This document shows, piece by piece, positions 1 to 7,068 of a stretch of DNA of 41,218 bases. The DNA comes from an uncultured Pseudomonadota bacterium (GTDB lineage Bacteria > Pseudomonadota > Gammaproteobacteria > Steroidobacterales > Woeseiaceae), in the NCBI GenBank assembly GCA_913055625.1, contig CAJXJW010000013.1:1-41218 (forward strand). Reading direction: 5' to 3'. Each line of letters starts with the position of its first letter. The stretch's first letter is position 1. A program made the position numbers and the translations under genes. The notes under the pieces are model-generated. The model worked only from the letters and a program-made list of their open reading frames with translations. It had not been told where the DNA came from and made no database searches.

Positions 1-348
<348 letters not shown>

Positions 349-485
349 TATAACGCCAAAACGTAATTGCGACATGTGTATACGCGACAACGCGTCAGAA
401 AGATTTCCAGATTGTTGATATTCAGGAAAACAGAAAAAGGTGTCAGGTTTATTTACCGCACAATTTTTCTTCTTCCTAACCGGTT

Positions 486-604
486 TGCCTGGCGGCCATA
501 GCGAGTGGGAACCACCCGATCCCATTTCGAACTCGGAAGTGAAAACGCTCAGCGCCGATGGTAGTGTGGGGTCTCCCCATGTGAGAGTAGGACACCGCCA
601 GGCT
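486..604 (+). rRNA. rrf: 5S ribosomal RNA
   Basis: Complete 5S rRNA of about 119 nt. Helix I is visible as GCCTGGCGG (487-495) pairing with CCGCCAGGC (595-603). The conserved core CCGAACTC-like segment and the hairpin GTGGGG-TCT-CCCCAT (around 566-580) are present. It follows 23S in the usual 23S-5S order and is followed directly by a Rho-independent terminator, so it is the last gene of the rRNA operon. Confidence 0.97.
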
Positions 605-613
605 CTTAATACG

Positions 614-649
614 AAAAGCCGCATCCATTTGGGTGCGGCTTTTCTTTTT
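614..649 (+). terminator. Rho-independent terminator of the rRNA operon
   Basis: Stem AAAAGCCGCATCC / GGGTGCGGCTTTT with loop ATTT, followed by a T-rich run (TTTTCTTTTT). One T.G wobble lies in the stem (T624). It starts 10 bases after the 5S end. Confidence 0.93.
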
Positions 650-650
650 G

Positions 651-779
651 GTGGGGAGACCCCACGCTTGTTTGATGTGTGGGGCCTCTCGCTTCGCTCG
701 AGGTCCGGCCGCTCGCTAGTACGCTCGCGGCGTTCACACCTTGCAAAGCAGCGCTTTGCATCGCCGCCAAGGGCGGCGA
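651..779. repeat. Cluster of perfect short hairpins between the two terminators
   Basis: Three perfect inverted repeats, each with a three-base loop: GTGGGG-AGA-CCCCAC (651-665), TGCAAAGC-AGC-GCTTTGCA (742-760) and TCGCCGCC-AAG-GGCGGCGA (761-779), the last two back to back. The first resembles the 5S hairpin at about 566-580 with its loop inverted (AGA against TCT). I see no coding sequence here. The segment could be an inserted REP-like element or debris of rRNA operon recombination. Confidence 0.6.
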
Positions 780-793
780 CCAGTGCTCACCCT

Positions 794-826
794 CATGTGA
801 GAGTAGGACACCGCCAGGCTCTTAAT
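794..826 (+). repeat. Second, truncated copy of the 5S rRNA 3' end
   Basis: Bases 794-826 are identical to 578-610, the last 27 nt of 5S and the six bases after it. The identity continues through the terminator: 794-859 matches 578-643 with three differences (611/827, 612/828 and 624/840). Only about the last quarter of 5S is present, so this is not a functional rRNA. It is a direct repeat at an offset of exactly 216 bp. Confidence 0.9.
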
Positions 827-829
827 GTG

Positions 830-863
830 AAAAGCCGCACCCATTTGGGTGCGGCTTTTTTTT
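830..863 (+). terminator. Duplicate Rho-independent terminator
   Basis: Stem AAAAGCCGCACCC / GGGTGCGGCTTTT with loop ATTT and a run of eight T. Compared with the first terminator the wobble at 624 is replaced by a C-G pair, so this hairpin is fully paired and has a longer T run. Confidence 0.9.
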
Positions 864-954
864 GCGAGTGCGAAGGGTCCGCGATGCACTCGCCGGTATC
901 CGCCGGTTTTCATCCGTGAAGCCTGTTTCCTGCCTGCCGGCATAGCGTTTGTGC

Positions 955-1015
955 CACGCTCGTTTCGGTGCTTTGATACAAGCACTCAACACTTTTGTTG
1001 ACGCAATCGAGCGTG
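955..1015. promoter_or_regulatory. Inverted repeats upstream of the first TonB receptor (possible operators)
   Basis: Two features precede the receptor start: a hairpin GTGCTT-N6-AAGCAC (968-985), and outer arms CACGCTCG (955-962) and CGAGCGTG (1008-1015). I could not find a convincing -35/-10 pair. Regulation by a palindrome-binding repressor or by an mRNA leader structure is inference. Confidence 0.3.
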
Positions 1016-1041
1016 ATCACAGCTCGGAAACGGGGGATAAA

Positions 1042-3267
1042 ATGTATCGAGAACAGTGGGTTGCGGCCACGATGGCCGTGCTGCTCGCGCCCGTGGCGCA
1101 CGCGCAGCAAACGACGAGCGGCAGCACCGCGCTCGAGGAAGTCACGGTCACGGCCACGCGCCGCGAGCAAAGCATCTACGACGTGCCGGTGGCCGTGAGC
1201 GCCTTCACCGAAGAGACGATGTTCCGGCAGGGCATCACCGATCTCACGGATATCGGGAAATTCGTGCCCAACCTGACCGTGACCGGCTTCTCCGCCGGCC
1301 ACGTGTCGTCGGTCAATCCATTCATCCGCGGCATCGGGCTCCAGGATCACCTGATCACGACAGACCCGGGCGTCGGCGTCTACGTCGATGGCGTCTACCT
1401 CGGACGGCAGGTCGGCCAGAACTGGAGCCTCGCGAACATCGAACGTGTCGAAGTACTGCGCGGACCGCAGGGCACGCTGTACGGGCGAAACACGATCGGC
1501 GGTGCAATCAACATCATCACCCGTAAGCCGGGCGACGAGCAGGGTGGCCGCGTCACGGCCCAGGCAGGATCGCGCGGACGTCTCGGGGGCGACATCTACT
1601 GGAACCAGTCCTTCTCCGACACGTTCGCCGGATCGATCACCGCTGCCTACACGCAGCGGGACGGCGTCGGTGAGTTTCGCAATCACGATGCCAGGCGGGA
1701 TGTCGGCGAAATCGAGGAGTGGAACGTCAGGCTGGCCGCAAGGTGGGAGCCGGCGGAAGACGTTTCGCTGCTCGTTACGTATGACAAGAACGACGGCGAA
1801 GGCGGACTGCGTCCCTACGACACCCGTATCGACGAAGTGCCAACCGGATTGCTGTACGCGACGGGAGCGCGGAACTCCGATGTTGCTGCCGATCCATTCG
1901 ACAATAACGGCGGCTTCTATATCGATCCGGACACGGGTGCTGTGGTTGACCGTTCCGTCGTAACGAACGAGGCGGACGGCTGGTCGGTTACTGCCGACTG
2001 GGCGATGAGCGACACCCTGTCGTGGAAGTTCATCTACAGCGATCGAAGTTCCGACTACGACTCGGGATTGGACGACGACTCCGTCGGGAGTATTGCGAAT
2101 CCGTCCGGTGGGTTCCCCGGCACCGAAAACGGCACCGTGTTTACGTACCCCGAGACCGGGTTTGCCGATCAGTCGTCGGCGGAACTGCAGTTGTTCGGTG
2201 ATTACGGGAGCTGGGACTTCGTCGCCGGCATCTACGCCTTCGAAGAAGAGGGCGGCAACCGCCAGGATCCGAACTTCTTCCTCGGCGGGCCCGCTGTCTT
2301 CGTCAATCAGCAGAAAACGGAAAGCCGTGCCATCTACGGCAATGTAGGCTTCAATGTCTCCGACGAACTTCGACTGTCCGTCGGCGCCCGATACACGGAA
2401 GACGACAAGGACGCATACACGGCACCGATCGTAGGTCTGCTCGAGGCGCAGAACTCGCGCGACTGGGATGAGGTCACCTGGGAGCTTGCCGCGTCCTGGG
2501 AAATGACGGACCGGCTGAACCTCTACGGCACGGTGCAGACCGGCTACCAGTCCGGCCAGTACCCTGCGCGCGCCTACTGCCTGTTCGGCGCCCTCGGCCC
2601 TGGCGGCGTCACCTACCCGAATTGCTACGTTGCCGGCGAAAACGTCACCGCGGTCAACTACGAGATCGGACTCAAAGGGCAGCCGCTCGACACGCTCAGC
2701 ATGTCGGCCGCCGTTTTCAATACCGACTACTCCGACCTGCCCTACCAGGTCAGTAGTTCCAGCGGCGCCGGATTCAACACGGTCAATATCATCGTCGACC
2801 AGGTGTCGCGGGGCTTCGAATGGGAGAGCACCTGGGCACCGACCGACAGCTTCACGCTGCATGCCACGCTCGGGTTCATCGACGTCGACGTGAAGGGCGA
2901 CAACCCCAATGTCGTCGCCCCACTGACGCCGGACCTGACCTGGTCGCTGAGCCCGGAGTACGTGCTGTTACTGGCCGGCGGCGCCAACATATCGTTCCGT
3001 GCCGACTATTCGTTCCGGGATGACATGTACGGCGAGCCGTCCAGCGATCCCGCGCGCATGACGAAGATCGAGAGCCGGTCCCTGCTCAACGTCGACGTCG
3101 CGTACAACAGCCCCGATGGCCGTTGGACACTCGGCGTCTACGGACGCAACGTCACCGACGAAAAATACGCGAACGCGAAGCTGCTGCCTGACGATTACCT
3201 GCTGATCATCATGAACAACGACCGCAGCGAGGCCGGCGTGCGCTTCCTCTACAACTTCGACCTTTAG
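1042..3267 (+). CDS. TonB-dependent outer-membrane receptor
   Basis: A 741-residue TonB-dependent receptor. It imports an unknown ligand across the outer membrane with energy from TonB-ExbBD. A signal peptide (MYREQWVAATMAVLLAPVAHA) is followed by a TonB-box-like segment, LEEVTVTATRRE (about 31-42). The plug domain contains the usual VEVLRGPQGTLYGRNTIGGAIN motif (about residues 135-157), and the rest is an approximately 22-strand barrel ending in RFLYNFDL. ATG 1042 is chosen over the upstream in-frame start at 949 because the signal peptide begins there and GGGGGAT lies just upstream. The last residue is Leu, not the common aromatic. It faces the LanC-like gene across a hairpin. The substrate cannot be told from sequence; neighbours suggest a glycan or sugar derivative. 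Confidence 0.92.
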   Translation: MYREQWVAATMAVLLAPVAHAQQTTSGSTALEEVTVTATRREQSIYDVPVAVSAFTEETMFRQGITDLTDIGKFVPNLTVTGFSAGHVSSVNPFIRGIGLQDHLITTDPGVGVYVDGVYLGRQVGQNWSLANIERVEVLRGPQGTLYGRNTIGGAINIITRKPGDEQGGRVTAQAGSRGRLGGDIYWNQSFSDTFAGSITAAYTQRDGVGEFRNHDARRDVGEIEEWNVRLAARWEPAEDVSLLVTYDKNDGEGGLRPYDTRIDEVPTGLLYATGARNSDVAADPFDNNGGFYIDPDTGAVVDRSVVTNEADGWSVTADWAMSDTLSWKFIYSDRSSDYDSGLDDDSVGSIANPSGGFPGTENGTVFTYPETGFADQSSAELQLFGDYGSWDFVAGIYAFEEEGGNRQDPNFFLGGPAVFVNQQKTESRAIYGNVGFNVSDELRLSVGARYTEDDKDAYTAPIVGLLEAQNSRDWDEVTWELAASWEMTDRLNLYGTVQTGYQSGQYPARAYCLFGALGPGGVTYPNCYVAGENVTAVNYEIGLKGQPLDTLSMSAAVFNTDYSDLPYQVSSSSGAGFNTVNIIVDQVSRGFEWESTWAPTDSFTLHATLGFIDVDVKGDNPNVVAPLTPDLTWSLSPEYVLLLAGGANISFRADYSFRDDMYGEPSSDPARMTKIESRSLLNVDVAYNSPDGRWTLGVYGRNVTDEKYANAKLLPDDYLLIIMNNDRSEAGVRFLYNFDL

Positions 3268-3280
3268 TCGACTCCGACGT

Positions 3281-3323
3281 CCGACCTGTCCCGAAGCGCG
3301 TCAGCGGCTGCGGGGCAGGTCGG
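3281..3323. terminator. Hairpin between convergent genes
   Basis: Arms 3281-3293 and 3311-3323 pair over 13 positions (CCGACCTG with CAGGTCGG plus an inner GC block), with one G.U wobble and a 17-nt loop. The loop contains the stop codon of the leftward LanC-like gene. There is no T tract on either side, so a bidirectional terminator or a 3'-end stabiliser is only a suggestion. Confidence 0.4.
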
Positions 3324-4668
3324 GCATTTCGAAGTAGGGCGCGCTGCCGCTCATCGCGGCGTGGTATTCGAGCAGTGCCAGGCCGATGCCAGCGGCGCCG
3401 TGCAGAATTCCGGTCTGTGCCTGCCGGCCGCCACCCATGAAGGCAGGGGCTTCGAGCGGCCAATATGCGGTCCCATTGCTGCGCACTGCGTGCGCATCCA
3501 GGTATTGCCACAGCGCTTCGCAGAGCTCGGCAGATCCTTCCGGATCCACGGCGGACAGGACATAGAGGACGCCCGCACGCCCGAAACGCAGATCATGCGG
3601 TGTTGACGGCTCGGCGAGCGGCGGCGCCGGCTCGCCCGGAAGACCGGACTTCGAGAGCGTGGCGAGCAGTTCCCGTTTCAGCGCGACAGCCGTATCGATG
3701 CGAATGCCGGACTGTTCCAGCCGAGTGAGCGTCAGCAGGTCGCCCGCGATTCCGTGTGCCCACCCGAATTCGTAGAGTCCATCCCAGTTCTCGGCGGGCC
3801 AGCCGTAGGGCATCAGCGTCAGCCCGCTTCGACGCTCCGCGATAGACGCCAGGTAGTCGGCGCCGGCCGCGGCGGCATTGGCGATTCGCGGCTCGTCCCA
3901 CGCAGCGGCGGCCGTCGCCAGCACATAGGTGATCCCGGCGGCGCCGTGCGAGAAGTTCGGCAGATTGAACTCCTTGTCGCGCCGGAACAGCCAGTACGCA
4001 CCCTCGTCCGCACGGGCCATGCGCTCGCCAAGGCGCAGTGCGCCGCTCTTTACCGGCGTGGTGCCCGGTTCTCCGGCGCGGCCCGACAGCGCCAGAACCG
4101 TGCCGGCATCGCCGAACAGCAGGTCGTTGAAGGTCCGGCTCCAGTAGACGCCCCCGCCGTCGGCCACGGCCCAATTGAGCAAGCGATGTTCGATGGATTC
4201 GATGGCGGCAAGTGCCTGTGCACGAATCAGCGCATGGCGCATGTCCGTCTCGCCGTCCTCTCCCGTGTTCACGGTCGCGAGATTCCGGAATGCTACGAGC
4301 GCTCCGGACAGGCCGGAATACAGGCCGGCGCGCCGCTCGCCGGAAAATGCATCCGGTGCCTCGAGCTGCCGGCGCAGGTAGTCGCCACCCGCGATCGCCT
4401 CGTCGAGATACTTGCGGTTGCCGGTCGCGTTGTACAATGCGACGAAGAAAACGATCTTGCCGGCAACGCCGTTGCCGAGATCGAGGCTCACGGCATCCGG
4501 CGCCAACGCATCATCCGGCCAGGCCCTCCCGCCGTCGACGTCAATGGCCTGTGCCGAGATCCAGCGGCCGGCATCTTGTGCCAGTGCCAGCACTGCGTCG
4601 GCGTCTGTTGCGTGCGCCGGCGGCGTCAGCAGCGAAAACAGTGTCGATAGCATGATCGCTGGTTTCAT
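3301..4668 (-). CDS. Exported LanC-like alpha-toroid protein lacking zinc-ligand cysteines
   Basis: A 455-residue protein with a Sec signal peptide (MKPAIMLSTLFSLLTPPAHA). Seven LanC-type glycine motifs are spaced along the chain: LGNGVAG (64-70), LYSGLSG (116-122), LFGDAG (184-189), SHGAAG (240-245), WAHGIAG (303-309), RFGRAG (361-366) and LHGAAG (422-427). This matches the seven helical hairpins of the LanC barrel. In lanthipeptide cyclases two cysteines and a histidine bind zinc. Here the expected Cys positions are Ala/Arg/Leu and the whole protein has one cysteine (C383, outside any motif), so canonical cyclase chemistry is unlikely. No precursor peptide or dehydratase is nearby. ATG 4668 is preferred to an upstream TTG (4704) because it begins the signal peptide. 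It is the last of three leftward genes. A distant (alpha/alpha)-barrel glycosidase or epimerase role is an alternative. Confidence 0.8.
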   Translation of the reverse strand: MKPAIMLSTLFSLLTPPAHATDADAVLALAQDAGRWISAQAIDVDGGRAWPDDALAPDAVSLDLGNGVAGKIVFFVALYNATGNRKYLDEAIAGGDYLRRQLEAPDAFSGERRAGLYSGLSGALVAFRNLATVNTGEDGETDMRHALIRAQALAAIESIEHRLLNWAVADGGGVYWSRTFNDLLFGDAGTVLALSGRAGEPGTTPVKSGALRLGERMARADEGAYWLFRRDKEFNLPNFSHGAAGITYVLATAAAAWDEPRIANAAAAGADYLASIAERRSGLTLMPYGWPAENWDGLYEFGWAHGIAGDLLTLTRLEQSGIRIDTAVALKRELLATLSKSGLPGEPAPPLAEPSTPHDLRFGRAGVLYVLSAVDPEGSAELCEALWQYLDAHAVRSNGTAYWPLEAPAFMGGGRQAQTGILHGAAGIGLALLEYHAAMSGSAPYFEMPDLPRSR

Positions 4669-4755
4669 GGGGACATTGGAACGCGGGCGGCGCTGACAGT
4701 TCAAGCGCCCGGCGACTTGATGAAGATGCTGGTGGGTGAACGGTCGGAGTGCGAT

Positions 4756-5481
4756 CTAGCGCTGGCCGGACAACCAAAGGAACAGTGGAACGGCGATCAG
4801 GATCCCGGGAGCTGCCGCGACGAGCTGGGCCAGGTGCAGTTTCCTCTTCGAGTTTTCCACGCCGCCAGCAAGCCCCAGCCATCCCCACGTCGCCGCGATG
4901 ATCGACCAGGTTCCCAGGGCGATGACAAAGGCGCTGACGAACAGGATGCCGTAGCCTGTCGCCATGTTGTCCGAGCGCCGGTTGGCGGCGCCAAAGGCCT
5001 CCTGCCCCACGTCGCTCAGCAGCCAGACCGCCAGTCCCGCGAGCGCGGCCCAGCCGAGCAGCGTCGGCAGCAGGACGAGCCAGTTGAACACGGCGCTGCG
5101 CACGAGGCGGTGCGGAACGACGGCGGCCACGGACCGGGGGCGAAAGGCCGTGGCGGCGATGACAGCCGCGCCGGCGATGCACAGTGCCGCGTACCAGAAC
5201 GTCGCGGGGACCGGCCCCCACGCCAGGAGCCGCAGGACGAACGGCAGGAGCGCCAATGCCACCGGCAACAGGAGCGTGACCCGGGCGAGACGCCCCGGTG
5301 TCTTGTTCATCAGCCAGGCGATGATTCCGGCCACGAACAGCCCGGCGAGCAAGACCAGCAAGACCGCGAATTGGCCGAGCGCGCCCAGGCCACCGCCGCC
5401 GGCCTCCGTGGACACGACGACCGCAAACGCGGTGCCGACCAGCAGGTCCGTGAAAAGCAGCGCTTTGAATACCGACCGCAT
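4756..5481 (-). CDS. Multi-pass inner-membrane protein, unknown function
   Basis: 241 residues, mostly hydrophobic. About seven transmembrane segments can be counted by eye (near residues 7-25, 33-57, 66-86, 92-112, 130-155, 176-205 and 218-237). I recognise no family or catalytic motif. It lies between the secreted esterase and the LanC-like gene on the same strand, with spacers of 90 and 87 bp, so it is probably co-transcribed with both. A role as transporter or membrane partner of the exported neighbours is only inference from position. Confidence 0.7.
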   Translation of the reverse strand: MRSVFKALLFTDLLVGTAFAVVVSTEAGGGGLGALGQFAVLLVLLAGLFVAGIIAWLMNKTPGRLARVTLLLPVALALLPFVLRLLAWGPVPATFWYAALCIAGAAVIAATAFRPRSVAAVVPHRLVRSAVFNWLVLLPTLLGWAALAGLAVWLLSDVGQEAFGAANRRSDNMATGYGILFVSAFVIALGTWSIIAATWGWLGLAGGVENSKRKLHLAQLVAAAPGILIAVPLFLWLSGQR

Positions 5482-5571
5482 GTTCGAATCGAGCGTCCCG
5501 CGAAATGCACCAGGGACTCGCCACCATGAAGGAACCGGCCGGTGCGCGCCGTGATCGTCGTCGCGGAATAG

Positions 5572-6882
5572 CTAGCGGTTCAGGCTGCGGATGCGGAAGT
5601 AGGGTTTGTCCTTTTCCGCCGGGTCCTGCTCAAAGTCCTGGTGGGTCCGCGCCGGATCGTAGTCGCGCCAGAGCCAGCGCAGCGCCTCCGGCAGTTTCGC
5701 CGCCCAGATCGCGGCATGATGGCTGCCGTTGCCGAGCGTATAGCGAAAGTCGTAGCCGCGAAACTTGAGGGAGTTGGCCATTTGCAGGTTCTGCGTCGGC
5801 CAGCTTCCCCATTCGTTCTCGTAGTCCTCGGTGCCGTGGCTCAGCCAGACGCGCAGGTTTTTCCGCTCGGCGCGGCGTACCAGCGTCGGGTACACGTGGC
5901 CGGCCTCGGGCTCGCCGTTGCGGAACGCGACCGCGGTGAACGTGCCGTGCTGCACGGCGACGCGGCTGAACTGATCCGGGAAATGCCAGGCGGCGTTGAA
6001 GGCCGCGATACCGCCCGACGACTGTCCCTGGATTGCATGGCTGTAGCCGTCGCGACGGATGTTGTACTTCGCATAAACCTCGGGCAGCAGCTCCTCGAGC
6101 AGGAAGCGCGGGTAGCGGTCCGTCAGCGAGTCGTACTGCACCGAGCGCATCACCTCGCCATCCAGCGTGCCGGGCTGCACGAACAGGTGCGCGATCACCG
6201 GGATCTCCCCGCGATGCGTCAGGTTGTCCGTCACTTCGAGGATGCGCACGAGTCCCGGGCAGAGGATGCAGATCCGCTCGTCGTTGCGCCCGATGAGCAG
6301 GTGGCCGTCCTGCCAGACCATCAGCGCGGCCGGTGTCGACGGGTCGTACTGCGCCGGCAGGTACACCCAGTAGTTCGTCTCCATGCCCGGGTAGACGGAC
6401 GTGCTGACGTGCACCATCTTCGCGGACAACTCGCCCTGCGGGACGCCGGTCTGTTCGTAAGAGTCGGGTGTGTACGCCGGGATATTGAGCGCACCGCCCA
6501 TTCGCGCGTTGCCCACGACATAGTGAAACTTGTACGCATCACCGGGCGCCAGCGTGCCGACGTGGTACCAGAGATCGCCGGACGCACGCTGCATGTCGGC
6601 GTACTTTTCGTCGTCGACGTAAAGCACGGGTGCATTCGCGGATTCCACGGCCCAGACGAAGTCCGGCCCGTAGCCCGCGATCGCGGTGCCGTCGCGGATG
6701 CGGTCCGCGCCCATCGCGTCGATCAGCGCGTCGCGGAATGCCGCGGAGGCCGGCTGCGTGTGCGCGAGTTCGACCAGGCGTTCGACGACCGGCCGCTCGG
6801 TGGCATTCGACACGGGGCTGCCGGCCCCCAGCAGGAATAGCGCGAGCGCGAGCTTCAGTAGCGCGCCGTGTAGGGTCTCCAT
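5572..6882 (-). CDS. Secreted alpha/beta-hydrolase esterase (enterochelin esterase / CE1-like)
   Basis: 436 residues with an N-terminal signal peptide (about 1-27). An N-terminal beta-rich region (about 60-150, with LYVDDEKYADMQRASGDLWY) resembles the early-set domain found before Fes-type and CE1 esterases. The hydrolase domain carries the nucleophile elbow GQSSG (286-290, Ser288), an acidic residue in HGTEDYENE (349-357) and the catalytic His in GSHHAAIW (386-393). The start is well supported by a strong ribosome site (GAGGAGGA on the minus strand, 6889-6896). The family cleaves ester bonds in siderophores or in feruloylated/acetylated polysaccharides; next to glycosidases and a TonB receptor, a carbohydrate ester is the better guess. 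First gene of a leftward trio, divergent from the DUF1592 gene. Confidence 0.85.
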   Translation of the reverse strand: METLHGALLKLALALFLLGAGSPVSNATERPVVERLVELAHTQPASAAFRDALIDAMGADRIRDGTAIAGYGPDFVWAVESANAPVLYVDDEKYADMQRASGDLWYHVGTLAPGDAYKFHYVVGNARMGGALNIPAYTPDSYEQTGVPQGELSAKMVHVSTSVYPGMETNYWVYLPAQYDPSTPAALMVWQDGHLLIGRNDERICILCPGLVRILEVTDNLTHRGEIPVIAHLFVQPGTLDGEVMRSVQYDSLTDRYPRFLLEELLPEVYAKYNIRRDGYSHAIQGQSSGGIAAFNAAWHFPDQFSRVAVQHGTFTAVAFRNGEPEAGHVYPTLVRRAERKNLRVWLSHGTEDYENEWGSWPTQNLQMANSLKFRGYDFRYTLGNGSHHAAIWAAKLPEALRWLWRDYDPARTHQDFEQDPAEKDKPYFRIRSLNR

Positions 6883-6920
6883 GCGACGTCCTCCTCGACA
6901 TACTTCGTGGCGACAAGCGG

Positions 6921-6938
6921 GATTTCCAGCCGGAAATC
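6921..6938. promoter_or_regulatory. Palindrome in the divergent intergenic region, esterase side
   Basis: Perfect inverted repeat GATTTCC-AGCC-GGAAATC about 40 bp upstream of the esterase start. Size and position suit a dimeric regulator binding site. No regulator gene is present in the window. Confidence 0.4.
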
Positions 6939-6975
6939 AAGGCAATACAAGGGGATTGCCGCGCCCCGGCTATCT

Positions 6976-7020
6976 GGTATGATCAGTATACCTGTCAGTG
7001 AAAGTCCTCTCACGTATAAA
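6976..7020 (+). promoter_or_regulatory. Putative sigma70 promoter with adjacent inverted repeat
   Basis: CTGTCA (6992-6997, 4 of 6 to consensus), a 17-bp spacer and TATAAA (7015-7020, 5 of 6) predict transcription start near 7027. An inverted repeat GGTAT-N7-ATACC (6976-6992) abuts the -35 and could be an operator or activator site. This promoter would exclude the in-frame ATG at 6979 as the start of the downstream gene. Confidence 0.5.
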
Positions 7021-7068
7021 ATTGCCTCGGGGGTGGTAGGCGACGTGACGCTACGCGAGACAAGCCGG

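Noticed and set aside
440..919. Rightward open frame of 159 codons over the 5S gene and terminators
   Set aside because: It lies on 5S rRNA and its partial repeat; the repeated peptide segments come from the duplicated RNA gene, not from a protein.
910..2862. 650-codon leftward open frame opposite the first TonB receptor
   Set aside because: Antisense shadow from high-GC codon bias; no family motif, while the forward frame is a complete receptor.
3301..4668. Lanthipeptide biosynthesis cluster
   Set aside because: No LanM/LanB dehydratase, no Cys-rich precursor peptide, no transporter-protease; the LanC-like protein is exported and lacks zinc ligands.
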